Position numbers and translations under genes: made by a program
The notes under the pieces: generated by a model
The model's database searches: none
Told to the model about the DNA's origin: nothing
The model's input: only the letters and a program-made list of their open reading frames with translations
Origin: Alkalibacillus aidingensis
Lineage (GTDB): Bacteria > Bacillota > Bacilli > Bacillales > Alkalibacillaceae
Assembly: GCF_014595945.1 (NCBI RefSeq)
Contig: NZ_JABXWU010000002.1
Span: forward strand, 1-64,000
Length of the DNA stretch: 64,000 nt
Direction of reading: 5' to 3'
Part shown: piece by piece, positions 18,215 through 28,077 of the stretch
Position numbering within the stretch: the first letter of the stretch is position 1
Layout: every line of letters begins with the position of its first letter

Positions 18215-18550
18215 TTATTGTTCATCAGTAATTTTGTCGAATTCCTGAAAGAATGGCATGGATTCAATATGTCTTTTAGTTGTTTCATCACCTAATTCGT
18301 AAATCATCTTGTAGCTTTTCATAAAATAGTAATCATATAGGTCATTTTCATGATCATTATGATACTCTCTAAAAGGGACATTGGCTCTAAGCGCGGTGTC
18401 TAATTCAGCACTTTGCACACTATCTAGACACTCTCTTAACGCAATAATCTCTTCTGGATCACCATAGATGATAAAATCATCATTGTTTCCAGCCTTATAT
18501 TCAGATATTTCGCCTCTTTCAACGCTGACATAAAATTTTTGTTTGTCCAT
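18215..18550 (-). CDS. Conserved hypothetical acidic protein
   Basis: 111 residues, soluble, acidic, rich in Tyr and Asp, with no signal peptide or membrane segment. I do not recognise a domain. The ATG at 18550 is placed 7 nt after AGAGGTG; an in-frame GTG 9 nt upstream is part of that ribosome binding site. It has its own terminator and lies just downstream of menC on the same strand. Confidence 0.65.
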   Translation of the reverse strand: MDKQKFYVSVERGEISEYKAGNNDDFIIYGDPEEIIALRECLDSVQSAELDTALRANVPFREYHNDHENDLYDYYFMKSYKMIYELGDETTKRHIESMPFFQEFDKITDEQ

Positions 18551-18602
18551 CTTTCCCACCTCTTTATTTAATGTGGCGAGAAATACTCAATTTATACAAA
18601 TG

Positions 18603-19709
18603 TTAAGTTGAAATGATGTGCTCAAACTGACGATAAGTTCGTTGTTCTAACCGTTTTTGATGGACATTCACACCAATTCCAGGCTTTTGTGGCACTTTAA
18701 CCTTTCCTTTTTTCACTTTAAAAGGTTTTTCGATTATGTCTTCTTCCCAATATCGCTCAGACTCTGATAAATCGCCAGGTAGAGTAAATTGTTCCAACGA
18801 AGCTAGGATGACATTATGAGCACGACCAATCCCTGTTTCTAACATACCACCACACCATAATGGAACATTGGCCACTTTAGCAAAGTTATGGATAGCCATA
18901 GCAACTTGATATCCACCAACACGACCGAGCTTAACATTAATATAATCGGCTGCCTTTAGTTCGATCGCTTGAAAGGCATCATGCTCTGATTGGACTGATT
19001 CATCTAAACATATAGGGGTATCCATTTGTTCTCTTAATTGATGATGGTAGTAAAAGTCGTCTTGACGAAAAGGTTGTTCGATCATTTGTAAATTTAAATC
19101 ATCCAAATTCTTCAAATGTAACATATCCTCTGGTCCATAGCTCCCGTTACCATCAAACATAACTGGCGTATCACCTATGTATTGTCGCGCTTTTTCAATT
19201 GTTTCTCTTTCTTTTCCTTTTTGAACCTTTAATTTATAGCGTTTGTAACCTTTATTGCTATACTCTTTCACTTGTTCTTCAATATCATCGGTTAGTGAAA
19301 GAACTACTCCACTTTCAACTTCATCATACTTACCACCTATAAGCTCTTTTAGACTTTTGTTCTGCTGTTTACCATAAAGGTCCCAGATTGCCGTTTCAAC
19401 TCCAGCTTTAGCCATTTGATGACCCTGAACGCCTGAAAATATTTGATGAATGTCTTTAGGATGCTCAATTTCCTTCTTATCGAGTAGTGGCAATAAAAAA
19501 TATTTTAGCATATTCCAAACCGTTGTGGTTGTTTCAGGAGTGTAAAATGGATCTGAAAAAGCAACACATTCCCCGTAACCTATATTTCCTTTGTGGTCAT
19601 GGGCTTCAACAATTATAGTGTCACGAACAACAACTAGGCCATTAACCGTTTGAAATGGTTTTTTTAATTTCATGGATACTTGTCGCACAATGAGCTCTTT
19701 TAAGTTCAC
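18603..19709 (-). CDS. menC: o-Succinylbenzoate synthase
   Basis: 368 residues, enolase superfamily. It dehydrates SHCHC to o-succinylbenzoate in menaquinone synthesis. Active-site residues are visible: K159-x-K161, metal ligands D186, E211 and D236, and the opposing K260. Members of this branch may also racemise N-acyl amino acids. The GTG start overlaps the menE stop (GTGA), indicating coupling with menE. It is the last men gene on this strand. Confidence 0.95.
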   Translation of the reverse strand: MNLKELIVRQVSMKLKKPFQTVNGLVVVRDTIIVEAHDHKGNIGYGECVAFSDPFYTPETTTTVWNMLKYFLLPLLDKKEIEHPKDIHQIFSGVQGHQMAKAGVETAIWDLYGKQQNKSLKELIGGKYDEVESGVVLSLTDDIEEQVKEYSNKGYKRYKLKVQKGKERETIEKARQYIGDTPVMFDGNGSYGPEDMLHLKNLDDLNLQMIEQPFRQDDFYYHHQLREQMDTPICLDESVQSEHDAFQAIELKAADYINVKLGRVGGYQVAMAIHNFAKVANVPLWCGGMLETGIGRAHNVILASLEQFTLPGDLSESERYWEEDIIEKPFKVKKGKVKVPQKPGIGVNVHQKRLEQRTYRQFEHIIST

Positions 19710-21193
19710 GTCTCCCCCTCCTTTTGGTTAACCTGCTCTGCTAATCGGTGTCTTAATAACTTCTTTGCAGCATTCCTTGGCAATTCTTTAACCACGTGCC
19801 AGTCTTTCGGGATTTTATACTTAGCTAGATGTTGATGACAAAATTGCTCAAATTCATCATTGTCTATCGAACGGTCTTTAACAACGATAAAGGCAACCGG
19901 TACTTGTCCCCAGCGATCATCCTCCTTACCTACAACACCTGCGTCCTTAATTTGTGGATGTGATTTCAAAATCCCTTCTATCTCAGCCGGGTAAATATTC
20001 TCACCACCAGAAATAATTAAATCTTTACGACGATCCACGACATATAAAAAGTGATCCTCATCTAAATAACCTAAATCCCCTGTTTTTAGCCAGCCGTCAT
20101 TGATCGTTCTTTTATTTTCCTCTGGTCGATTGTAATAACCTTTAGTAACAGTCGGTCCTTTCACAACGATCTCACCAACTTCATGAACACCTGCTTCCTC
20201 ACCATGATGACTCATGATCTTTAACCGGTTAGAAAATAACGGTTTACCAGCTGATCCAAGCTTGTTAAACGCGTTGTTCTCATCAAGAGTACAGAACTGT
20301 GAAGCAGTTTCTGTCATTCCATATGTTTGGTAAACTGGAACTTCCTTAGCGCGACACTTCTCTAATAGTGGTTTAGATGCAGGGCCACCTCCTAAAAGCA
20401 TGCAGCGGAATGTATTTGGATAGAAGTTATCACCTAACTGTTCTAGTAATTGTTCTAACATGACACTGACTACTGAAACAATCGTGATCTCATTGTACAT
20501 AATATCTTTATGTATCGCCTCAACGTCAAATGTTTCATGTAAGTGAATGGGCATCCCATAAATGACACTTCGATAAATGATTGATAGGCCACTAACATGG
20601 AACATAGGTACGCTTAAAAGCCAACGATCATGCTGGTTCAATCCGAGGTTTAAGGCCGAGTTAATAGCGCTCCACCAATGGTTTCCGTAGGTTAATTGAA
20701 CACCTTTTGGCTTTCCCGTTGTACCGGATGTATATAAGATATGAGAAAGTTGAGAAAGGTCAACCTCTTCATCTAATTTTACTGGTTCAGATTCTTCCAT
20801 CAATAAATGGTTGAGCTTAATACTAGTCAGACCTGTAATGTTTAATTCACTTACTACATTGGAGTAACCCTCACTATACAGTAGCCACTCAACTTCACCA
20901 TCTTCTAATTGAAAACAAATCTCTTGAGACGTTAATCTTGTGTTAATTAAAAAACTCACCGCCCCCAAATAATTAAGAGCATGAATCAACACCAAAAAAG
21001 GGTAGCTATTATTTGCTAGTACTCCTACGTGACTGTTGGGATGAATTCCTTGTCGTCGTAAATTGGCCGCCATACTTTTAGCGTGGATCTCTAACTGTTT
21101 AAATGTGAAGGTGTCACCGTTCGTCAAAACAACTGCTTCAGTATTAGGTGAAAAATCAGCTCGTTTGCTGAGCCAATGTCGCATGGCTGTCAT
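19706..21193 (-). CDS. menE: o-Succinylbenzoate-CoA ligase
   Basis: 495 residues, ANL superfamily adenylate-forming enzyme that activates o-succinylbenzoate to its CoA thioester. The P-loop-like motif YTSGTTGKPKG and the core GWLKTGDLGYLDED and KDLIISGGENIYP motifs are intact. The ATG is 9 nt after AGGAGG. A terminator lies between it and menB, so it may depend on readthrough or its own promoter. Confidence 0.96.
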   Translation of the reverse strand: MTAMRHWLSKRADFSPNTEAVVLTNGDTFTFKQLEIHAKSMAANLRRQGIHPNSHVGVLANNSYPFLVLIHALNYLGAVSFLINTRLTSQEICFQLEDGEVEWLLYSEGYSNVVSELNITGLTSIKLNHLLMEESEPVKLDEEVDLSQLSHILYTSGTTGKPKGVQLTYGNHWWSAINSALNLGLNQHDRWLLSVPMFHVSGLSIIYRSVIYGMPIHLHETFDVEAIHKDIMYNEITIVSVVSVMLEQLLEQLGDNFYPNTFRCMLLGGGPASKPLLEKCRAKEVPVYQTYGMTETASQFCTLDENNAFNKLGSAGKPLFSNRLKIMSHHGEEAGVHEVGEIVVKGPTVTKGYYNRPEENKRTINDGWLKTGDLGYLDEDHFLYVVDRRKDLIISGGENIYPAEIEGILKSHPQIKDAGVVGKEDDRWGQVPVAFIVVKDRSIDNDEFEQFCHQHLAKYKIPKDWHVVKELPRNAAKKLLRHRLAEQVNQKEGET

Positions 21194-21240
21194 GAAACTA
21201 TTCCTCCTTTAGGCGTGATTAAAGCTAGCTAATTAATAAA

Positions 21241-21270
21241 AAGAAATCGCACCAATCATCTGGTGCGACT
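21241..21270 (-). terminator. Terminator between menB and menE
   Basis: TCGCACCA and TGGTGCGA around 6 nt, followed on the minus strand by TTTCTTTTT. It lies within the men gene run, after menB and before menE. Confidence 0.8.
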
Positions 21271-21293
21271 TATCTTTTTATTTTAAGTATTGC

Positions 21294-22112
21294 TTATGGG
21301 AAGCGTGGGAATTGATCGAAGTCGGGTTTACGCTTTTCTTTAAATGCGTCACGACCTTCTTTAGCTTCATCGGTTGTGTAGTATAATAACGTCGCATCTC
21401 CACCCATTTGCTGTAAACCAGCAAGTCCATCTGTATCTGCATTGAATGACGCTTTTAGGAAGCGTAAGGCAGTTGGTGATTTTTCCAACATTTCCTGACA
21501 CCATTGAACCGTTTCTTCTTCAAGCTTTTCAACTGGAACTACTGTATTGACTAATCCCATCTTCTCCGCTTCTTCAGCATTGTACTGACGGCATAGGTAC
21601 CAGATTTCACGTGCTTTCTTATGGCCTACAATACGTGCGAGTAACCCCGCACCATAACCGGCATCAAAACTACCGACTTTAGGTCCAGTTTGTCCAAAGA
21701 TCGCGTTATCAGCAGCTATTGTTAAGTCACATACGACATGAAGAACATGTCCACCACCAATAGCATAACCAGATACCATTGCCACCACTGGCTTAGGAAT
21801 CACGCGAATTAAACGTTGTAAGTCCAAGACATTTAATCGTGGGATGTGGTCAGTACCAACATAACCCCCATGACCTCTTACAGACTGATCTCCTCCAGAA
21901 CAGAAAGCTTCATCACCTGCACCCGCTAATACAATGACGCCGATTTTAGAGTCGTCACGTGCATAAGCGAACGCATCGATTAGCTCTTGTACCGTAAGAG
22001 GTGTAAACGCGTTTCGTTTGTGTGGACGGTTAATGGTAATCTTAGCGATGCCATTATATGTTTCATAAATGATCTCTTCGTATTCTCTTTCTTTAACCCA
22101 TTCTACAGCCAT
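21294..22112 (-). CDS. menB: 1,4-Dihydroxy-2-naphthoyl-CoA synthase
   Basis: 272 residues of the crotonase family. It cyclises o-succinylbenzoyl-CoA to DHNA-CoA. The oxyanion and active-site region [11 protein letters not shown] and the [13 protein letters not shown] stretch are typical of MenB. The ATG follows GGAGG. It is the last gene before the intra-cluster terminator, downstream of menH. Confidence 0.97.
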   Translation of the reverse strand: MAVEWVKEREYEEIIYETYNGIAKITINRPHKRNAFTPLTVQELIDAFAYARDDSKIGVIVLAGAGDEAFCSGGDQSVRGHGGYVGTDHIPRLNVLDLQRLIRVIPKPVVAMVSGYAIGGGHVLHVVCDLTIAADNAIFGQTGPKVGSFDAGYGAGLLARIVGHKKAREIWYLCRQYNAEEAEKMGLVNTVVPVEKLEEETVQWCQEMLEKSPTALRFLKASFNADTDGLAGLQQMGGDATLLYYTTDEAKEGRDAFKEKRKPDFDQFPRFP

Positions 22113-22133
22113 TATAATCCTCCTCGAATCATT

Positions 22134-22928
22134 CTATTGTTTTAAAAAACTCAATACTATTTTACCAAAAATTTCGGGATTTTCTAGGTGAACAGCGTGA
22201 CCGGCACCACTTACAATTTGATGTCCTGCGTTAGGAAGTAACTTGCACATTTTTTGATTTAAATTGGTAAACTTTTGATCAAGCTCACCAGTTATTAACA
22301 AGCTAGGTGTATCTATGTTCGTTAATTCACCCCACAAGGAAGGCTGAATACCCGTTCCCATTGTCCGAAGCGATAAGGCTAAGCCAGATGCTTTCTGATT
22401 TAGTCGCTCATGTCTAATTCGCTCTTTAGCGTCATTTGGTAAATGCTCTTGTGTTTCAAATAAAGGGATCTTCTCCCAGTAGTCAACGAACGTTTGTAAA
22501 CCATTTTGTTCAATATAACAAGCTAACTTCTCGTCTTGTTGAACTCTTTTGTCTTGCTCTTCACCTTCTAACCCCGGGGATGCTCCGACCAATATTAGTT
22601 TATCAATGATATTCGGAAAAAGCCATGCAAATACTAATGCTGTCCTTCCTCCCATCGAATACCCTAATAAGTTAAATGTCGATATTCCCATTTGTTGGAT
22701 AACAGCTCTAAGTTCATCACAAGCCTGATTCATCCCTTCTAAAGCATAAGTAATTGATAGGCCATGTCCTGGTAAGTCAATTAAAATTAACTGATAATGC
22801 TCCTTCAGTTGTTCTTTTAATTGATCCCACGTCGATGTAGTACCCGTAAATCCGTGAAATAAAACTAGAGGCTCACCTTGTCCCTCAGTCTCCACATAAT
22901 ACTTATTATTCCCCACTTGATAATACAT
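22134..22928 (-). CDS. menH: SHCHC synthase, alpha/beta hydrolase (MenH)
   Basis: 264 residues. It eliminates pyruvate from SEPHCHC to give SHCHC. The nucleophile elbow is GYSMGG, the catalytic His lies in GAGHAVHLENP, and the HGFTGTTSTW oxyanion region is present. The ATG directly abuts the menD stop codon, consistent with tight operon coupling. Confidence 0.95.
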   Translation of the reverse strand: MYYQVGNNKYYVETEGQGEPLVLFHGFTGTTSTWDQLKEQLKEHYQLILIDLPGHGLSITYALEGMNQACDELRAVIQQMGISTFNLLGYSMGGRTALVFAWLFPNIIDKLILVGASPGLEGEEQDKRVQQDEKLACYIEQNGLQTFVDYWEKIPLFETQEHLPNDAKERIRHERLNQKASGLALSLRTMGTGIQPSLWGELTNIDTPSLLITGELDQKFTNLNQKMCKLLPNAGHQIVSGAGHAVHLENPEIFGKIVLSFLKQ

Positions 22929-24662
22929 TTATTGATCCTCTCTTAAACGGTGTTCTAAATAACTATTAACTTTAGCTCTCATAGCTCTATGCCAAGCAAG
23001 ATTATCATCGCGATTGGTTTGTACTTCAATAATTTCTAGACCATCGACTGGCTTCTTGGCGATCTCTTTAAGTTCATTTTGTGTGGTCACTTGTTGATAA
23101 TGATAACCTAAAGCTTCGACCATTTCCTTGATTGGTGGATCATAAGGTGTCCCAAACAAATACTCAAAATGTTTACCATATTCATGCTGTGGTAGAAAAG
23201 AAAAAATGCCACCACCGTTATTGTTTATAACGATAATTCGTATGGAAAGACCATTCTTTTGCCCGATTAATAAGGCGGTATAATCATGTAAAAAGGATAA
23301 ATCACCAATCAGTAACGTTACTTCTTCTCCTGAAGCAGCAACACCAAACGCAGAAGAAATAATCCCATCTATCCCATTGACACCTCGATTAGCACGAATA
23401 CGAACAGCTTTGTTACATGGCAGGAAGAAGGTATCCATATCACGTATAGGCATACTATTACCAACAAATATCGTTTGTTCACCAGGAAGATTTCTGGAAA
23501 TGACTGATACCGTCGACCCTTCAGTTAATTCCTCACTTGAATAGTTAGTTAATAGCTCTTTAATCCCATGATCTAACGTCAACCATTCCTCAGTCCAGGC
23601 CTGATTTATAACAGGTGGTTCTTTCTTTAACATTTCCTTTATTAAACTAGCCGTGTCACTATAGATAAAGGTTGTCTCCATCCCTGTAGGCTCACGATAG
23701 CCTGTCTGTTGGTCAACAACGATGTGAAGTTCGGGTGGATTGTTAGTGAGCCACTGCAGGTACGGTTTAGAAACAGGCATAGATCCAAATCGAATAATAA
23801 AGTCAGGCTTATAAGAATTGGCAAATGCTTGGTTCTTTAATAAGGCGTCATATGTAGAAATCACATAAGGGTTGGTATCATAGGACTGTCGTCCGTGACT
23901 TAAGACATCTGTAAGTAATGGGACTTTCCAAGCTTTTGCTAGGGCTAAGACCGCATCACTTTCTTCTTGTGTCGTTAATTCACCACAAACAATTAATCCA
24001 CGCTCTTTTCCCTTTAAAATAGAAAATACTTCCTCTAGTTGGTCAGGTGTGACCAGCTCAAAACCACTTACTGACTGTATGTGAGGAGTTTCCGATTTTC
24101 CCCATAAATCAGTAAGGTTTAAATCTGGTATCAAGGGATCTCTAAAGGGAAAGTTAACTTGAACAACTCCCTGATTAGGTTTATTAGCGATCTCATAGGC
24201 CCGACTCGCTTGTCTTCTAGCATAAGCTAACATCATATCACTTGATTCTGGCAAGGCCATTTCATAAAACTGTTTTGTATATTCACCATACATCTTGATT
24301 TGATCAATGGCCTGAGGGGCCCCGTTATCTCTTAACTCGTGTGGTCGGTCTGCCGTTAAAACGACTAAAGGGACCCGACTATAATATGCTTCGACAATTG
24401 CCGGATAATAATTGGCGGCAGCTGTGCCAGATGTACAAACAAGGGCGACAGGCTTTTGTTTTGCCTTAGCAATCCCTAAAGCGAAGAAAGCAGCTGAACG
24501 CTCATCAAAATGAAGCCAATCATTTAGATGGGGGTGCTCCGCAACTAGCATTGCTAAAGGGGTGGAGCGTGAACCTGGCGAGATCACAATATCCTCCATC
24601 CCTTTTTGATAAAGCTCATCTACAAAATATGAAACATAGTACGTTTTTGCTTCCATTGTCAT
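22929..24662 (-). CDS. menD: SEPHCHC synthase (2-oxoglutarate decarboxylase)
   Basis: 577 residues, thiamine-diphosphate enzyme that joins isochorismate and 2-oxoglutarate. The ThDP/Mg motif runs from GDLSFLHD to NNNGGGIFSFLPQ, and the N-terminal SPGSRSTPL motif is MenD-specific. The start ATG overlaps the menF stop codon by four bases and follows GGAGG at 9 nt. Confidence 0.97.
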   Translation of the reverse strand: MTMEAKTYYVSYFVDELYQKGMEDIVISPGSRSTPLAMLVAEHPHLNDWLHFDERSAAFFALGIAKAKQKPVALVCTSGTAAANYYPAIVEAYYSRVPLVVLTADRPHELRDNGAPQAIDQIKMYGEYTKQFYEMALPESSDMMLAYARRQASRAYEIANKPNQGVVQVNFPFRDPLIPDLNLTDLWGKSETPHIQSVSGFELVTPDQLEEVFSILKGKERGLIVCGELTTQEESDAVLALAKAWKVPLLTDVLSHGRQSYDTNPYVISTYDALLKNQAFANSYKPDFIIRFGSMPVSKPYLQWLTNNPPELHIVVDQQTGYREPTGMETTFIYSDTASLIKEMLKKEPPVINQAWTEEWLTLDHGIKELLTNYSSEELTEGSTVSVISRNLPGEQTIFVGNSMPIRDMDTFFLPCNKAVRIRANRGVNGIDGIISSAFGVAASGEEVTLLIGDLSFLHDYTALLIGQKNGLSIRIIVINNNGGGIFSFLPQHEYGKHFEYLFGTPYDPPIKEMVEALGYHYQQVTTQNELKEIAKKPVDGLEIIEVQTNRDDNLAWHRAMRAKVNSYLEHRLREDQ

Positions 24663-26056
24663 GAGAGTGATCCTCCTAATGCATCTAACATAGGTGTAAA
24701 TTTCAAATTGGTTTCTTCGTATTCTGCTCTCGGATCTGAATCAACAACAATGCCACACCCCGCAAACAAAGTAGCTTGATTTTCGCGAATTAAACCAGAA
24801 CGAATGGCAACTGCAAACTCCCCGTCCAATTGATGATCTACCCAACCAATAGGTGCAGCATACCACCCACGTTTCATTGGCTCATGTTCTTTTATATAGT
24901 CCATCGCCAACTGTCTGGGTTCTCCTCCAAGTGCTGGCGTTGGGTGAAGTTTTTTAAGGGTATCAAATATGGTATAACGATCCTTTAAAACACCCTCAAC
25001 AGGTGTAAACAAATGCTGAATCTTACTTAACTTACGAATAATAGGTTCACTAGGGATATCGATCGCATCACAATAAGGATTAATGGCATCATAAATCATT
25101 TTTACGACATAATGATGTTCTTGTAAATTCTTTTCATCATTTAATAATTGCCATGCTTTCATATCATCTTCATCTACCGTTGAACCACGTGAAGTCGTCC
25201 CAGCTAGACAAGCCGATTGTAATTTTTGATTTTTAACTTCCACTAAACGTTCAGGAGTCGCACCTATAAATGTATCTTGTCCATTCTCCATCACGAATAA
25301 ATAACTTTGCTCTTGCTGATCATCCAGCGCTTGCATTACAGATTCAATTGAGATCGCTTGATCGAATTTAGCTTCTAACTGACGAGCTAATACGACTTTG
25401 CCAAGTTGACCAGACTTGATCGTTTTTACAGCCTTGTTAATCAAATCTTCCCATTGTTCATATGGCAGGCGATCAACTAGTTCATCTTGCTGCTGTTCTG
25501 AATAGCCTGGTGTTGCCAGCGTTCTAACTTCCGCTATTTTTTCGTCCATTTGTTTAGCCAGGTTGTTAATCGATGAATGTTCATCTATCCATTGGTTAAA
25601 AGTAAGGAAACATTGTTGCTGACTTTGAGATAACATGTATTTAGGTAAAACCAGCTGAGCATTAGGGAAAGAACTCCAAATCCCAGCGACGTTTTCATCA
25701 TTAAAAAAGGAGAATCCTCCAAAATAGATAGGGCCTGTCCCACTTAAATCATTTCCAATTGATTCAAATTGTGACAAACGCTGTTTCACTTTGGTTTCCA
25801 TTTCAATGAAACGGTCAGTAGCTTCTTCAACTGATAATACATCCTCCTGACCAATTCCAACTAGTACTAACTCTTCATTGGGGCTTTTCCAAAAGAATCG
25901 TTCACCAGTCTTCGCTTGATGACTAGCAAAAAAGTCAATCGCATCCACCCAATCAATTGGTATAGTCACTGAAACAAACAAGCCAGAACCAGACTTTATT
26001 TGATTCTGTGCTGATTGTAATTGTTCATATATTGAAAGTTGTTTTGTTTTTAACAT
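24659..26056 (-). CDS. menF: Isochorismate synthase
   Basis: 465 residues, chorismate-binding family. It converts chorismate to isochorismate, the first committed step of menaquinone synthesis. Signatures include LAGTTSRG, HPTPALGGEPRQ and the C-terminal GCGIVVDSDPRAEYEET. The frame is open further upstream, but the ATG at 26056 lies 8 nt after GGAGG. First gene of the minus-strand men operon, divergent from menA. Confidence 0.95.
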   Translation of the reverse strand: MLKTKQLSIYEQLQSAQNQIKSGSGLFVSVTIPIDWVDAIDFFASHQAKTGERFFWKSPNEELVLVGIGQEDVLSVEEATDRFIEMETKVKQRLSQFESIGNDLSGTGPIYFGGFSFFNDENVAGIWSSFPNAQLVLPKYMLSQSQQQCFLTFNQWIDEHSSINNLAKQMDEKIAEVRTLATPGYSEQQQDELVDRLPYEQWEDLINKAVKTIKSGQLGKVVLARQLEAKFDQAISIESVMQALDDQQEQSYLFVMENGQDTFIGATPERLVEVKNQKLQSACLAGTTSRGSTVDEDDMKAWQLLNDEKNLQEHHYVVKMIYDAINPYCDAIDIPSEPIIRKLSKIQHLFTPVEGVLKDRYTIFDTLKKLHPTPALGGEPRQLAMDYIKEHEPMKRGWYAAPIGWVDHQLDGEFAVAIRSGLIRENQATLFAGCGIVVDSDPRAEYEETNLKFTPMLDALGGSLS

Positions 26057-26119
26057 GGTCTTTTCCTCCAATTTTTCTCCACTTATGAGAAAAGACATTT
26101 ATTAAAAGGCCTACCTTTT

Positions 26120-26148
26120 ATTTTATGACTTTTTTACGAAGACGACAA
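26120..26148 (-). promoter_or_regulatory. Candidate promoter of the menFDHB operon
   Basis: TTGTCG (26148-26143), 17 nt, TAAAAT (26125-26120) on the minus strand in the divergent menF/menA gap. Confidence 0.5.
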
Positions 26149-26168
26149 GAAGAATCCATTTCCTTTGA

Positions 26169-26197
26169 TTGACATAGGACCCCCCATTCTCTAAACT
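26169..26197 (+). promoter_or_regulatory. Candidate promoter of menA
   Basis: TTGACA (26169-26174), 17 nt, TAAACT (26192-26197) on the plus strand, about 40 nt before menA. Confidence 0.5.
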
Positions 26198-26235
26198 ATT
26201 TTTAGTATGTGCAATACAGAAAGGGATGACAAGGG

Positions 26236-27177
26236 ATGAGTACAGATCAATCAATCAAAGAAGCATTAGGGGAAAAGTCTGGATTTCAAGTCTGGTGGCG
26301 AATGCTTCGTCCTCATACACTTACCGCATCTTTTGTTCCAGTATTTATCGGAACTGCAGCTGCCACTATGGAAACGACACTTCATGTTGGATTATTCCTT
26401 GCCATGTTGCTAGCGTCTATCCTGATTCAAGCTGCGACAAACATGTTCAATGAATATTATGATTTCGTAAAAGGTTTAGATACAGAAGAATCCGTAGGTA
26501 TAAGTGGAACGATTGTCAGAGATGGAATAGCTCCTGATAAAGTACGTAATCTTGCCTTTATATTTTATGGCATTTCCGTATTATTAGGGCTTTATATTTG
26601 TCTAGAGACAACATTTTGGATTGCTGCTATTGGCGTCGTATCCATGTTATTTGGTTACTTGTATACAGGTGGTCCCTACCCAATTGCCTATACCCCATTT
26701 GGGGAATTATTCTCTGGTTTCTTTATGGGTACGGTCATCATTGGTATTAGTTATTATATCCAAACAGAATACTTAACGACTGGTATTATTTTATTGTCTA
26801 TACCACCTGCGATTTTAATTGGCGCGATTTTACTTTCCAATAGCATTCGCGATATTGAAGGTGATCAAGAAAGTGGTAGGAAAACACTAGCTATTTTAGT
26901 TGGTAGAGATAATGCCATTCGCGTTCTAGCTGGATTTTTTATCACAGCATTCGTGATCACTTTATTTTTAATCATCGACGGTTTACTACCTATTTGGGGA
27001 TTCATAACCATCTTGAGTACAAAAAAGGCCTATAACGCTTATTTAACATTCAAGCAAAATCATACCCCGTTAGAAATGATGCCAGCGATGAAGTATACGG
27101 CTCAGACAAATACGATTTTTGGATTACTCTTTGGTATTAGCTTTTTAATTGAACATCTAGTTAGATTCATCAATTAG
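26236..27177 (+). CDS. menA: 1,4-Dihydroxy-2-naphthoate polyprenyltransferase
   Basis: 313 residues, UbiA-family integral membrane prenyltransferase with about eight or nine transmembrane helices. It attaches the polyprenyl chain to DHNA. Both Asp-rich motifs are present: NMFNEYYDFVKGLD and DIEGDQESGRKT. The start follows AAGGG. It is first in a probable operon with a thioesterase and yteA and is divergent from menF, so the whole pathway is clustered here. Confidence 0.95.
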   Translation: MSTDQSIKEALGEKSGFQVWWRMLRPHTLTASFVPVFIGTAAATMETTLHVGLFLAMLLASILIQAATNMFNEYYDFVKGLDTEESVGISGTIVRDGIAPDKVRNLAFIFYGISVLLGLYICLETTFWIAAIGVVSMLFGYLYTGGPYPIAYTPFGELFSGFFMGTVIIGISYYIQTEYLTTGIILLSIPPAILIGAILLSNSIRDIEGDQESGRKTLAILVGRDNAIRVLAGFFITAFVITLFLIIDGLLPIWGFITILSTKKAYNAYLTFKQNHTPLEMMPAMKYTAQTNTIFGLLFGISFLIEHLVRFIN

Positions 27178-27227
27178 TTCATGCATATCTTCATGGTTCA
27201 CTGTAAATATTAAAGGAGAGATGAGAA

Positions 27228-27611
27228 ATGGATTTAAGCCATACACTTTTTGAAACTTTAAATATTGAAGTTGAAGAAGCCAAAAAAGACTATGTCGTTC
27301 TTTCGATGCCTGTAAATGCAACAGTTCACCAACCACTCGGTTTTTTACACGGTGGCGCTTCTGTTGCTTTAGCTGAGTCAGCAGCTAGCCTAGGAGCGTT
27401 TTTAAATGTAGATGCAGATAGATACAATGTCTTTGGCATTGAAATTAATGCTAATCATGTCAAAAGCAAGCGTGAAGGAATGGTCTATGCAACAGCCAAA
27501 CCCATCCATATCGGTCGTATGACCATGGTATGGGAAATCAACATTACTGATGAAGGGGATCAGTTAATTTCTACATCTCGTTGCACAATAGGTGTCGTTG
27601 AGCGCACATAA
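27228..27611 (+). CDS. menI: Hotdog-fold thioesterase, probable DHNA-CoA thioesterase
   Basis: 127 residues, PaaI/YuxO-type hotdog domain. The LGFLHGGASVALAESAAS motif contains the HGG turn and the conserved acidic catalytic residue on the central helix. Its position between menA and yteA suggests hydrolysis of DHNA-CoA, the step between MenB and MenA; this is inferred from context and from the YuxO family. The start follows AAAGGAGAG. Confidence 0.82.
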   Translation: MDLSHTLFETLNIEVEEAKKDYVVLSMPVNATVHQPLGFLHGGASVALAESAASLGAFLNVDADRYNVFGIEINANHVKSKREGMVYATAKPIHIGRMTMVWEINITDEGDQLISTSRCTIGVVERT

Positions 27612-27627
27612 CTAATGAGGTGAAACC

Positions 27628-27972
27628 ATGACAGATGTTCAAAAATGGGCAAAATTAAGACATGCCTTATTAGAAGAGAAAGAACAATTAGAAAAGCAAA
27701 TTGCGCAATTCGAAGATACTCCAGAATTTATTGAGGAATCAGTCGGTGAGTTGAATTCCTATGACGATCAGCACCCTGGAGATATGGGTACGGAGCTAGA
27801 TGAACGTCATAAAGATGTGACATTTTTTTATCGCGCACAAGAACAACTTAAGGAAATAAATAACGCGCTAACAAAAATGGACAATGGAACGTATGGCATT
27901 TGTGAACGAACAGGAGAACAAATACCTTACGAACGACTCGAGGCCATGCCAACAGCAAGATATAAACTATAA
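27628..27972 (+). CDS. yteA: YteA-like DksA/TraR-family protein with degenerate zinc finger
   Basis: 114 residues. A long N-terminal coiled-coil hairpin (about 5-80) is followed by the DksA/TraR C4 region. Of the four zinc cysteines only the one in GICERTGEQ is retained; the partner position of that pair and the second pair (ERLEAMPTA) have no Cys. Loss of cysteines is known in some YteA/YocK relatives. It follows the thioesterase by 16 nt and ends at a strong terminator. Confidence 0.8.
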   Translation: MTDVQKWAKLRHALLEEKEQLEKQIAQFEDTPEFIEESVGELNSYDDQHPGDMGTELDERHKDVTFFYRAQEQLKEINNALTKMDNGTYGICERTGEQIPYERLEAMPTARYKL

Positions 27973-27988
27973 ACTATATAGTCTTGAT

Positions 27989-28017
27989 AAAAACACTGTT
28001 TTTTAAGCAGTGTTTTT
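27989..28017 (+). terminator. Terminator downstream of yteA
   Basis: AAACACTG and CAGTGTTTTT form a stem with a T-rich tail, ending the menA-menI-yteA transcript. Confidence 0.85.
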
Positions 28018-28077
28018 ATTTATATTTTTTAGTAATTAAGGTAACACTGGAAGCTAGAGAAATAGAGGTGAAAAAAG

